Shown: piece by piece, positions 43,830 to 54,700 of the stretch
How the letters are laid out: each line of letters begins with the position of its first letter
Position numbering within the stretch: the stretch's first letter is position 1
Origin: Cavia porcellus
Taxonomy: Eukaryota > Chordata > Mammalia > Rodentia > Caviidae
Reading direction: 5' to 3'
Length of the DNA: 64,000 bases
Assembly (NCBI RefSeq): GCF_034190915.1
Contig: NW_026947484.1
Location: 142,512,982 to 142,576,981 of the forward strand
The notes under the pieces: model-generated
Databases searched by the model: none
What the model was told of the DNA's origin: nothing
Seen by the model: the letters and a program-made list of their open reading frames with translations, nothing else
Made by a program: the position numbers and the translations under genes

Positions 43830-45257
43830 ATTTTTAATATGGGCTCAATATAAATATAGAAAGTCTTATAAGCAAACATCCTGCTGAGATGGAAGCCTAC
43901 TTTCCCTTGTCAAATACCTCAGGACTTCCCTGGTAGATATCTTCTTCTCCAGGAAAGGATTGAAACAAACTACAAAATTGTTACAAAACCCGCTTTAACT
44001 CATAAAATAGCTCAACAGATGACAAATAGCTTACCAGATGACAAAATGGCCTAGACATTTTACACTTTATGGTCCATGACATAATTTGCTTTCCCCAACA
44101 ATATCACTGAAGCCTACTACAGGCACTACGAGAGCCCCTTCTAACTCAGTACAAAGTCCCAAGGCCCATTGTTAGACCTAACAGTGACAGATATCAGGAT
44201 AGATACTTCTAGGCGTGGGATGACTATGTGTATTTGACTCCCATTGCAAGATGCCTTAGTCAAAAGGTCTCCTTATATTAAGAACACAAAAATCACTTTT
44301 ACTCACCTTGGACCAATGTCATTAAGTATATGAGACAAAATCCATATGATCATTATACACACCCAATAACAATGCAGGTAAAATTAGATAGTGTACCCTC
44401 AGTGGCATCTTTTCATTAACGCTAGGACAGATGGGGAGATGCTCTTTAAAAAAACACCCAGTTAAAAAACAGATGAGTTGGGGCTGGAGATTTAGCTCAG
44501 CGGCATAAATGCCTGCCTTGCAAGCAGGCAGTCGTGAGTTCGATCCCTGGTACCGATAAAAAGGAAAAAGACAAAAAAAATAAATTTAAAAAAAAAACAA
44601 AAAAAAAAAACAGATGAGTTAAAAATATTGACTTACCCCTCTCCCACACCAGTGATCTCAAAATGTATTTCACCAGTATGATCATTTGGATATCTTTGTT
44701 CCTTCCCTGGGACTAAAAGCTGTCATGCACCATATAGAGATACTAACTATACCCAAAGGGCCACAAAGGACACCATAATAGTGCAGTTAGTGAGACAGGG
44801 CCCTACAAAACTGGAAGGTCCTAGACATTTTAAGGAAAACACAAGGCTAAATTTGTATTTTGACTCTTTGTCTAATCTCTCTATGGGTCTCCATCACCTC
44901 CAACAAGTTAATGCTATGTTCAATCCAAAAGCCGCGTCTATATCCTCTATATATAAGGTCCTTAGTGGCTCTGACTGATAAAAGTTCTTGTTGACAATAA
45001 TGGTGATTGTTATCTCAATCTTATTTGGATCCTGTGTCCTGACCTGCCTGCATGGTTTTGTTTCCTCTAGGTTTTCAGGTATCCACCTGCTTTCCACCAC
45101 GCCCAATGCCTGTGGAGGGCCTCTAGATAGGCCCCTGAGAGCATCTCTGACTGCCATTCAAAACAGCAGTCCCTTTCAACAACAACAACAACAACAACAA
45201 CATCCTACAGTGTCTTCACTCATTTCCCCCAACAGCAGTCGGAGATATCTCTTCAGA
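43830..45257 (+). pseudogene. env: ERV-3 envelope remnant
   Basis: Only the end is clear: a plus-strand frame from 44,988 gives a membrane anchor with ISILFGSCVLTCL followed by HGFVSSRF, the wording of a retroviral transmembrane subunit and its cytoplasmic start. Upstream 43,830-44,470 is probably surface-subunit sequence but unreadable. A (caa)n run at about 45,180-45,201 encodes the QQQQQQQQ stretch near the end. Confidence 0.6.
44480..44604 (+). repeat. Young ID-type SINE with perfect 16-bp target duplication
   Basis: Same subfamily as 26,465-26,584, sharing the 3' part 'ggtaccgataaaaaggaaaa'. The perfect direct repeat AAAAAACAGATGAGTT lies at 44,464-44,479 and 44,605-44,620. It interrupts the ERV-3 envelope. 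Confidence 0.95.
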
Positions 45258-45258
45258 G

Positions 45259-46080
45259 GTTGAAATATTACAGAGAGTTAAGATATAACACAGATAGTTA
45301 AATTAGATAGAAGTTAATAGGCAGTTAAAAAGAAGAAGACCAGACCTAAGACAGAATCAAAACAGAGATGAGATAAACTAGGCCCATAGTTAAGGGCTGA
45401 ATTGATGGAAACTAGGTCCCAAGATTGAGACACAATGGCTATGGCCTGCAAGCCTCCTCAGAGATAAGTAACAGCTTAAAGGTACAGTGTAACTAGTACC
45501 ATTTGGGCCAATAAGCCTAAGCAATATAACAAACACATAAAAACAACATAATAAACATGTAGATAGGTGAGCAGAACACTCTGGTCCTCACTCTCATCCC
45601 TTCCAGAAATGCTTTGCTCCTCTATGTGCTAGGTACCCTTGCTACATACCTTGTATTCCTTTTTCTTGTCTTTTTTTTTTTTTTTTTTTTTTTGAGACAG
45701 AGTCTTATTATGTAGTTTAGGCTGGCCTTGAACCCACTATGTAACCCAGGCTGGCCTCAAACTCTAGACAATCCTCCTGCTTCACCCTCTCAAGTGCTGG
45801 GAATATAGGTATTCACTGTACTTTGTTTTCCTATAAATCAGCATTAGTTAAGTAACTGTAGTTGTAATCTTATAGGTTGAAGGTTAACCCAAGATAAACT
45901 ATGCTGTGATTTTACAACTTAAAAACTCCCTAGGCAAAGAACCTTAGCAGCAACCCACTTTTGGGTCCCATCTTGCCTCTCAGGGCCTTTCTCTTAATAA
46001 AACTTTATCCTCTTAACCTCCTTTGTCATCAACTCCATTCTTTTGCATCTTGAGACACAAGCTTGACACATCTAACAGGT
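45259..46080 (+). repeat. ERV-3 3' LTR, with an antisense B1 inserted
   Basis: It follows the envelope remnant directly and matches the 35.46 kb LTR in its first 300 bp. It includes AATAAA near 45,997 ('cttaataaaactttatcctc') followed by a U5-like end. The B1 at 45,669-45,825 accounts for part of its length. The exact end, around the TG...CA boundary near 46,078, is uncertain. Confidence 0.7.
45669..45825 (-). repeat. B1-type SINE, antisense, well preserved
   Basis: A poly-T run of 25 is followed by 'gagacagagtcttattatgt', 'aggctggccttgaacccact' and 'caagtgctgggaatataggt'. The internal duplication typical of rodent B1 ('taggctggccttgaac', later 'caggctggcctcaaac') is visible. Confidence 0.95.
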
Positions 46081-46094
46081 TCAGAGTTACTTCT

Positions 46095-46490
46095 CTACAA
46101 CAAAACAACATGTGAAAAAAGACCACAATAGTACTATTTGTAAGAGGCCCAAACTGGAAACAATCTAGGTCCATCAGTAGAAGGAGAAAATATGTACTAG
46201 CACGAGTAATGAAAGCGATTTACTTCTAGCTAATAAAATTTGCAATTATAATGTAGAGAAACAGGGGCCAGACTCAAAAGAATATCTCCTGTACCGTACT
46301 ATTTCCATTATATGAAGTTCAAAAAGAGACAAAACTTGTGGTGGGAATGGTGACTAGAAATGGATTAGAAGTTTCTGGGGTCCTGGAGATATTGTGTTTC
46401 TGGAGTTAGGCACTGTTTATATGGTGAAATTTACTGAGGTGCACATTTAAAGTTTGTTACATGCACTTTATAGTTTATACAAAGAAAAAA
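46095..46490 (+). repeat. Ancient LINE-1 fragment, right part, plus strand
   Basis: It continues the element broken at 35.46 kb: 'aaactggaaacaatctaggt', 'tccattatatgaagttcaaa' and 'ttgttacatgcactttatag' are successive phrases of the 3' end of an L1M-type element. Together with 34,930-35,465 they restore a collinear LINE-1 end, so everything between was inserted later. Confidence 0.7.
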
Positions 46491-47582
46491 ATGGGCTCTT
46501 CCCAGCCATACACTATATTTTTGTCATTTGACCCATGGAATACTTCCGCCCAAAATAAACAACATTTCTTATTGGGACAGTTGTATTAGCTATCCTCATC
46601 TTTTCCTCATTCGCATTACTAAGAACTTATTTTCAAAGTCCTAGTGGACACGAAGAACATCTCCTCTTCCCTGGACATTCTTAACATTTCCTTAGCTAAA
46701 CCACATTTGCTCTAAAAGCAACAGAGTTTGCATTAATCTAATTCTGCCTCTATCATGTAGTACCTCATATTATCAATTACAAAGACATATGAGCTCCTTG
46801 CTTTTAACTAACTAAATAATTGTAACTATCTAAAATATTGTCCAGAATAATAAAACATTTTGCCCTAAGAATATTGTGTCTCCATCTCTTGACAAATAAA
46901 AATGAATTACAGATTTAAGAGGGTGATGAATTTGTTTTTGTTTCTATTTATTACAGTTTCATATGACTTCATGTTTAAAATATTATTAGAATTTTACAGA
47001 CTATGTGTATGATATTTTTATGGTAGCATTACTTGTAAAAGTAGGGAAACATCTTAGACATTTACTAACAAGCAGAATGGTTAAGTTAATCATGGTGTAG
47101 TTGCACAGCAAACACATAAAAGCAAATGTCTATTAGTATAGAGACTTTCTTTTCATATGACAAAAGGTGTCAGATGTACCATATTCTATCAACCATAGTG
47201 TTTTTTACAGCTAATTGATACTAACAGTTTCGCTTCTGTGGAAGGCAGCTTCAGGACTAGGGTCATGGAATGCTAGAGACTTCATTGTTCATCCTTATAC
47301 ATTTGCCTGAATTATTATTTACTGTACCCAGGAATAAATTTAAATAACGATAAAATCCTCATGTGTGAATTTTTCTCCAGTTACTCTCTTCAATGGGGGC
47401 CCACCATGGGGGAACCTTTGGGTAATGTTTGGAGTATATTGACTTACTTTCACATTGTAAAGCATCATGTCTCTGTCTATTAGAGCTGAGCATTGTACAC
47501 ACACATACACACAGGTACACAAACACTCACATCTGGCATTCACACAAAGGAAGACTTTGATTTCTAGTCATGCCTTATTCAC
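46491..47582 (-). other. FCGR1 D1-D2 intron, nothing further recognised
   Basis: AT-rich intronic sequence between the ancient LINE-1 and the D1 exon. A short (ca)-rich run occurs at 47,497-47,520. No exon or young repeat is visible. Confidence 0.5.
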
Positions 47583-47837
47583 CTGCGTGGATTTCCAGTT
47601 GCACAGGATCACTTGGTGCTGAGAGCCCTGTCTGGCACGTGTATTCACCACTGTCACTGAAACTTGCCGCAGTGATATTGTGTCTGGCAGTTGAGATCTG
47701 AATGGTTGTTCCATTGAGGAGCCACTGCACGGAGCTGTGCCCAGGGAACTGGGGTCCCTCACATCTCAGGGCTACATTTTCTTCTCGGAACATATTGATA
47801 TATGGAGGCTGCAAGATGATCACTGCCTTTGTGAAGT
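47583..47837 (-). CDS. FCGR1: FCGR1 exon 3: Ig domain D1
   Basis: A 255-bp exon with a good acceptor (acacaagcag) and a donor reading gtgaat. It encodes [17 protein letters not shown], the first cysteine in [19 protein letters not shown], and [18 protein letters not shown] with the second cysteine, ending LEIHA. These phrases track the human D1 closely. Candidate N-glycosylation sites are NGTT and NITA. No stop or frameshift. Confidence 0.92.
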
Positions 47838-48626
47838 CTGCTTGTGTATAAAACAGAAATAAAAACAAGAAACAAATAATCAACAAGTGGAGTGAAAGGA
47901 AGGCTCTGAGTGATTAGTAAAGTTTCATGGAAAACACAAGGAAAAATGCATTTTTATATTAATTTGAAAAGATAGACAAATTAGAATTTACATCTTTAAG
48001 AGCATGTAAGCCCCACTTCAGGAAGCTTTGTTTATGCTATCAAATCTTAATATCAGGGTTGAGACTATTGGGTTCTTAAGGAGGAACATTGGGTTGCTGA
48101 CATGGTTCTCCCTGTTGGTAAGGTAGAAGCAGCATTTAAGATAGGACAACTGACTGGGCCAGTTTCCTTGTCCTTGATGCTGTGTTATCTCTAAGGGTAA
48201 AACATAGACCCTCAGAGGCTTTTGCATTAGAAATGCCTGGCTTTGAAGATATCACTATGTGGTCCTGGCTCTCTCTGCAAAGAATAAACCAGCTTGGCTC
48301 TCCTACAGAGGGGACTAGTCTAGCTAGGGTGTGTTGGAAAACCCAGCAGAACAACTTCTGCATTTCTGCAGTTGTGGCTCATCCCTGTTGTTGTATATAC
48401 AGAGTTGAGCAGTCAGGAGTCATTCAGAAAACCTCAAATAACAAGAAAACTTAAAAAATCAGGATTCTGTAAAAAATCAGACTCTGAATGTGGGAGGATT
48501 TTACATAATTTACAAGTCTTTCTCATATCTACCCTTTCCCTAAACCCTCTTCTTTAGGTCAATGATGCTTATTTTCTTTGGGAGTATAAAGGTGGTATAA
48601 GTAAAGTTGGGCTGGAGGCCACTCAC

Positions 48627-48647
48627 CCACTTGCCCACCAACTGGAA
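48627..48647 (-). CDS. FCGR1: FCGR1 exon 2: 21-base mini-exon
   Basis: The 21-base exon encodes the end of the signal peptide. With the preceding A it reads I-P-V-G-G-Q-V, and the final G joins the D1 exon. Acceptor (ctcttgcag) and donor (gtgagt) are intact. A 21-base second exon is a hallmark of Fc gamma receptor genes. Confidence 0.9.
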
Positions 48648-49139
48648 CTGCAAGAGACCAGAGAATAGAAACATCAGTTTGTTAGTAGGAAATGATAAAA
48701 GGCAAGTTGGGAATAGAAATCGATGTAGACTCAGAAGGATACCTTAGGTCTCTTGAGATTCTCTATCCCTCTTTCTCAAAAGCAAGTATCAGCTGAACTG
48801 ATGGGCATTGATTTACTTTTTTCCCTAGGGAAAAGCCCAGGGACTGGCACAATCCAAACAAGTGCTTTACCACCATAGCTGCACCCTACCCACAATTAGG
48901 ATGTTAATATGAGATTTTCAGATGTGATGCTAACTCTGGATTCCCCTTTACATTCTTTTAATGTAGTAAGCACCAAAAAAAAAAAAAAACAAAAACAAAA
49001 ACAAAAAAACCATCAAAGCCCAGATACAGTTGCCTCCATGCTCATGATTTCTATTATAATATATCAAAGGAAAACAAAATCTTAATTCCTCATTGGTGAA
49101 GCTTGTCTCCTTCTAACCACTTCCCTGAGTTCAACTTAC

Positions 49140-49170
49140 TCCAAAGGAGAAGAGCTGGCAAAAGCCACAT
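49140..49170 (-). CDS. FCGR1: FCGR1 exon 1: start codon and signal peptide
   Basis: ATG at 49,170-49,168 begins MWLLPALLLW, a typical hydrophobic signal-peptide core matching the human pattern in length. The exon ends in phase 1 before a strong donor (gtaagt at 49,139). The signal peptide directs the receptor to the endoplasmic reticulum and is completed by the mini-exon. Confidence 0.9.
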
Positions 49171-49246
49171 CTTCCCGCCAAGCTGGTGAGAGCCGTAAAA
49201 CCTGTAGTGTGAAAGAGGTTCTGATGAGGCCCAGGGCAATGACTAG

Positions 49247-49257
49247 AAAAGAGGAAG
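49247..49257 (+). promoter_or_regulatory. PU.1 (Ets-family) box upstream of FCGR1
   Basis: AAAAGAGGAAG, an ideal PU.1 motif (GAGGAA core), lies about 77 bp upstream of the FCGR1 start codon. PU.1 drives the myeloid expression of FCGR1 in other mammals. The gene has no obvious TATA box, so such a box could set the start site. Confidence 0.7.
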
Positions 49258-49286
49258 GAAGTTGCTTCTTTTGACCACATTCATCA

Positions 49287-49322
49287 TGTGTCTTTCCTGG
49301 GAAATATGCCCCTAATTTTCAA
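49287..49322 (-). promoter_or_regulatory. Gamma-interferon response region of FCGR1 (GAS-like)
   Basis: On the minus strand an 'acatgctttgaaaa' phrase is followed by 'atatttcccaggaaag'. This aligns with the known human FCGR1 gamma response region, whose STAT1 site reads TTTCCCAGAAA. Here an extra G gives TTC-CCAG-GAA, a half-site spacing of four instead of three. It lies about 130 bp upstream of the ATG and about 40 bp beyond the PU.1 box. Confidence 0.7.
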
Positions 49323-49329
49323 AGCATGT

Positions 49330-51750
49330 TTTTCCTGTTCTCATATTCCCTTGGTGCACCACTCTCTGTGTGAAGCTCTGGTTTTTAGGTTATGACTTTT
49401 CAAAGTCCAGAGGGATGGACTAAATTTTTATGACATTCTATTCTGATTATATTTCCCCTTTATTTGGTCTGCTTCTTAGGGCCAGAATATGGCAAAAATT
49501 CCACTTTTACAATTGATTCAAAATCTGGTCAATGCTTGATAATCTGAACCCTGAAAACTCTAATTCAGCCTCTCTGAAGCTTCTGAAGAGTTACAGAACT
49601 TGAGAGCTTCCCAGCAAAAACCAGCCTGTGTTCCTCTGAGGAATACAGGTATACATAAAGTATAAGTACATACATACATAAATGATAAAACGCCATCTTC
49701 CTGAAAGACATTATGAACTTGTAGAACTTTCTTAGGCTAAATGCAAAGAAATTAAATGTTTAATGTATATGCTACTGTAGTGAAGAAAAATTACTCATAT
49801 CACCTATGAGCGGATGTGGGTTTCAGACTACAGGAGGAAAGTCTCCTATCACCAATGCCAATGTGTTCCTGAGGCATAGTTTTAAAGATATAAAGAAGCT
49901 TTTAGGTATTCTGTTAAGAGATCTAAACAGAAACTAGGATGAACTCAGGAACCCTAAGGACCTTTGGTAGCAAGTTCCCTGGCAGAGAGTGAACACTGAT
50001 AAGTAAAATTGTAGCACTACTTACTAGCTCTAATTGCTTTGAATGTACACTGACCACATGATATCTTTAGAAGCAAAGGGTAATTAACTCTTTCAGGAAT
50101 CATCCATGTGATGTTTACTGGCTAGTAAAACGTGAATGGAAACACCACTGTGCTAATTTTGAATTGAGAACTAGTTGTAGAAAGCTCCTCTTATTATCTC
50201 TTACTCTTTTGCACTTTTAAGATTATAATGATAACATTCAAACTGTCAACCATCATAGCCTGAAGCACAGCTGACTCAGCTGCCCTGGAAACTGGTGAAA
50301 AATATTTGTATGCTGTGTTGGTTACTTTTCTCTCATCACTGATACAAAATACCCAATGCCTAAAATTAAGAAATGAAGGTTTATTTAGCTCACAATTTGT
50401 GGAGGTTTTAGTCCCATAATCTGCTGCGTCTAAGGCGGGGTGATGTGGCAGAAAAGCAACAGTTCTGGGAGATGGAAGACAGCAAAAAACAAGAAGAGCA
50501 AAAAGGAGGAGTGCTAGAGAAGACTCTTTCTGTCTCTTATATTGTATGTAAGCTACATACCATAGAGTGGATGCAGCACTCACATCCATAATCCCAGCAC
50601 TAGACAATGAATTAATCATAAACTAGATTCAGCTGCCTCTAAAATCTTGCCTCCATGACTGCATGAGGCTTTGGGCGGACATCTAAACACAAACCATAAC
50701 ATATGCCACTGAGATTATAAGGTTTTTATACAGCAATAGGTACCCAGTACAAGTAGAAAGCAAGGAAGCTCTGGAAAGAATTGAAGATGTGCTAGAGAGA
50801 TGCCTCAGCTCCCTGAAATTTACACTCAAAGATGATATTTATAACTCCTACTATTTTCTCAGTATAGTTTTCCACTTTATGGAGGTACCTTAATTTATTT
50901 CATTAAACCTCTTCTTCTGGTTGTTTCTGATTCTTTACTGTTATGACCAGCACTGCGATACCTTTAAACATTCAACTTACTCTTTCCTTAGGGCTCATTG
51001 CTAGAATTGATAGAGTTGACTAAACACATGTACACATGTTTTTTCACTTTGGATACTGTTGGCATTGTCCACCATTATCCTCACCACTGCATGTATATGT
51101 AGGGAGCTTAATATATGCTGAAGTTGTGATTCATATTCATTTTGCATTTAATTGTTATAATAACCTTTGAGTAGACATCATTGTTATCTCCATTTTACAA
51201 ATGATAAAACTAAGTAAAGAGGCATTTAGTCATTTGCCCAGGTTTATAAAAAGTAGAAGCCAGATTCAAAGCCAGGTATCTGGTTTCATAAGCTGACCAA
51301 CAGAGTATAGCAGTGCCCACTTCATCCTTTGAAATTCTAGCTGCTGATTTGAAAATAAAGTAAAAGCAATTAATTTATCAGGATGAGATGGGAGAATGAG
51401 TATTGTTGGGGAAGAGGAATATAAGATTTATGACCTAGAAGGATGAAATGGTTTTTTTTTAAGTGATTTTCTGTAGCCTCCAAACGTTAAGATAATAGTT
51501 AATGATACAATTTGAATTGTGGAAAAAAAGAACTAGGACTTTGGGGGCAAATGCAGCTAATGTAGACACAGTAGTGTTCAGCATTAAATGGCCAGTAAAA
51601 ATCAGGATGCTCACAAGAATCGTGAAGAGAATTTATACATAATGACAATCTTTAAAGTAGATTCACAATCATATTTTTCTCAAGTGTTTTGACAAATATT
51701 GTTCTTTTTCTACCACAGAAAATGATTTATTAACAATCATTTGATATGCT
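49330..51750. other. Upstream of FCGR1; repeat-like block at 50.31-50.70 kb
   Basis: No gene recognised. The block at about 50,310-50,700 reads 'atacaaaatacccaatgcct' and 'ggtttatttagctcacaatt' and ends 'acacaaaccataaca'. It has the style of an old LTR or DNA-transposon repeat found in many mammals; I cannot name it with confidence. Confidence 0.35.
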
Positions 51751-54700
51751 TTAAAATTAGATTTTATTGATACATTTTAGATATACATAATAATTACCTT
51801 CATCATATAGAATTTGTAACTGTACATGATATTGCTTGTTTCTCCCCATTCCCCTACCCTCCTTTCAACCTCTGTTTCTCTCATTTACAAAACTTTGTTT
51901 TCATCTCTAAATTTTTTTTGCTTTTCTCTTCTTCTTCCTTTCCCCTTCCCCTCACCCTTGTTTGCTTTCACATTTGAATATTTCCTCCTATTTTGCAATA
52001 CCTACTGTACATTTGGGTCCTTATTTACACTTTTAGTTGCTCAAATCAGAAAAATAATTCAGTACTTACACATTATCAGACATCATATGTCTGATTTATT
52101 TCACTTAAAAGAATGGACTCAAGTTGCATCCATTTACCTATGAAAGTTTCCAGTTTATCCCTTTTATGGCTGATGAGTGCTCCATTGTATAAAAATGCCA
52201 TATCTTTTTCAACCGTTCCTCAGTCGATGGGCACTTGGGTTGTTTCTAAGATTGGGCCATTACAAATGTTACAGCTATAAATGTAATTATTCACATATTG
52301 CTGTAGTAAGACGCTTTTAATTCCTTTGGGAAGATACCCAGGAGGGGAATGGTTGGATCAAATGGAGTCTTGAGTCCTAGTTTTTTGAGAAATCTCCACT
52401 CTGATTTCTACAGTGGTTGCACCACTCTACACTCCCACCAATGACAGAGAAGAGCTTCTTTTCCACCACAGCCTCACCAGCATTTGTTATTGGCTAGTTT
52501 CTTGATAATAGGCACTTTTTTTCTGGGATGAGGTGAAATCTCAGTGTTTTAATTTGCATCTCTCAAATGACCAGTGATGTTCAACATTTTGTCATATATT
52601 TATTGTCTGTGTGTATCTTCATCTGAGAACTATGTATTCAAATGCCCATTTTTGGATTGAGGCTTTAAGCTTGGAAGGTCTAACATTTTTGAGTTCTTCA
52701 TATGCTCTTGATATTAATCCATTGAGGAACAGCTGGAATACATATTTTTAAACTCTGGGTTGTTTCTTAGTTCGACTGTTGGTTTCTCTTGCTGTGGAAA
52801 AGCTCAATAAGATGAGATCCCAGTTGTTGTTTATTTGTGATAGTTTTCTGAGATTGAGATTTTATTCATAAAGTCTTTGCTTACACCAATATCTTCAAGA
52901 GTTTTACCTTTCCTTTCTCCCAGAAAATTTGTTGTTTCTGTTTGAATATTTAGATCTTTCATCCATTTTGAATTTATTTGAGTGTATGTGAAAGATATGG
53001 TTCCAATTTTAATCTTCAGCATCTGCAAAATCAGTTTTCCCTGCATATTTATTAAAGAGGCCATCTTTCAGTGAATGTGTTTGGGACTTTTGTCAAAGAC
53101 AAGGTGGCTGAGGATGTCTGGAGTTCTTTCTGCATTTTTAAAACTGTTCCACTGATCCTTGGGTCTGTGTGTGCTGTTTTTATCACTGTATAATTTCAAA
53201 ATGGGGATTGTCATACCCCTCCCTTGCTTTTGTTGCTCAGAATTGCCTTTGCTATTCTAGGCTGCTTCTGGTTCCAAATGAATTTTAGGTTTTCTCTAAT
53301 TTTATGAGATATGTTGTTGGAATTTTGATTGGAATTACATTGACTCTGTAAAACGGTTTTGGAAGTGTGGCCACTTTCCTATAAAGGTTCTTGCCATCCA
53401 AGATCAAGGGATATCTTTCCATTTCCTGATATCATCTTCTATCTCTTCTCAGATTACTGCAGATTTCAATGTAGTGGTCTTTTACTTCTTTTTAGATTGG
53501 TTCCTAGGTATTTCATTTTTTGGATTGCTATTATGAAAAATATTGTTTCCTAATTTCTTTCTCAGTGAGTTTGTTATTTGGTATAGGAATGCTACTCATT
53601 TTTGAGTGTTGATCTTATATCCAGCTACACTACTGAATTTACTTATTAAAATCGAGCAGTCTTTTGGTGGGGTTTTTGAGGTCTTCTATGTAGAGTAACA
53701 TGCCATCTTCAAACAATGATGATTTCGCTTCTTCCTTTCCTATTATTATTCCTCTTATTTCTTTCTCTTCTCTAGTTGATCTGGCTCAACTTCCATGACT
53801 ATGTTGAATAAGAGTGGAGACAGTGGACATCTTTGTCTTGGTCCTGATTTTAAAATGAAACCTTTCTGTTTTTGTCCATTTAGTGTAAAGTTGGCTGTTG
53901 GCTTGTAACAGATGGCTTTTAACAGATAAAGACCATCTATTCCAATTTTCTGTGGGATTTTTATCATGAATGAGTGCTGAAGTTTGTTAAAAGCTGTTTC
54001 TGCATCTATTGAGATAATTATAGGACTTTTGTCTTTGGTTCTGTTAATAAAGTGTATTACATTGATTGATTTATATGTGTTCAACTGTCGTTGGATCCTT
54101 TGGGGTGAATTCAATTTGGTCATGATGTGTAAGCTTCTTAGATTACAAGCTGCATTCTGTTTGCCAGTATCTTGAGGATTTTTGCATCTCTGTCTTCATT
54201 AGGGAGATTAGTCTGTAGGTCTCTTTCTTAGTTGAGTCCTTTTTTTTTTTTTTCTTTCTTTTGGTATCAGTGTCCTTCTTGCTTCTAGGAATAAATTTGT
54301 ATTTCTTAACTTTAATTTCATTAAAAAATTTGAGAAGTATTGTTATTAGGTCTTCTCTAAATTTCTTGTGGAATTCAGCAGTGAATCTGTCAGTGCCTGG
54401 GCTTTTCATTGTTGGTAGATTTTTAATTACATCTTCAATTTTCTTGATTCTGTGGTTTTTTTGAGACCTTCTTGATTCAGTTTTTGTAATTCATATGTAT
54501 CTAAGAATCTGTCTATTTCTCCCACATGTTTCATCTTATTAGAATACAAGCTGTCAAAGTATGTATGGATGATCTGGATTTCTGACGGGTTTGTTGTGAT
54601 TTCACGCTTTTCATTTCTAATTGATCTATTTGAGTCTTTCCTTTCCCTTTTTGAGGGTAAAGGTGGCCAGCAGTTTCTCAGTTTATTTTATCTTTCAAAG

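Larger units (their letters stand above)
35455..46085 (+). mobile_element. ERV-3: old class I provirus, heavily interrupted
   Basis: LTR-related sequence at about 35,455-36,070 and 45,260-46,080, both plus strand, brackets integrase (42.1-42.8 kb) and envelope transmembrane (44.8-45.2 kb) remnants in retroviral order. The two halves of one ancient LINE-1 lie directly outside. Inside are a minus-strand LINE-1 (36.07-40.78 kb), another LINE-1 3' fragment with an RPL36 retrocopy, and a young ID SINE. Gag, protease and reverse transcriptase were not found. Borders are good to about 20 bp. Confidence 0.7.
31915..49170 (-). pseudogene. FCGR1: FCGR1 (CD64, high-affinity IgG Fc receptor I), damaged
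   Basis: Six coding exons in the right order, phase and size identify FCGR1: signal exon (49,140-49,170), 21-base mini-exon (48,627-48,647), D1 (47,583-47,837), D2 (34,098-34,352), D3 (32,930-33,217) and membrane/tail exon (31,915-32,108). The protein normally sits on monocytes and macrophages, binds IgG through its extracellular Ig domains and signals with the FcR gamma chain. Both splice sites flanking D2 have lost their invariant G, and the tail has an early stop. All other splice sites look normal, and the remaining domains are open. Either the gene is a recent pseudogene or transcripts skip D2 in frame. The 13-kb D1-D2 intron is swollen by transposons. Confidence 0.9.
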
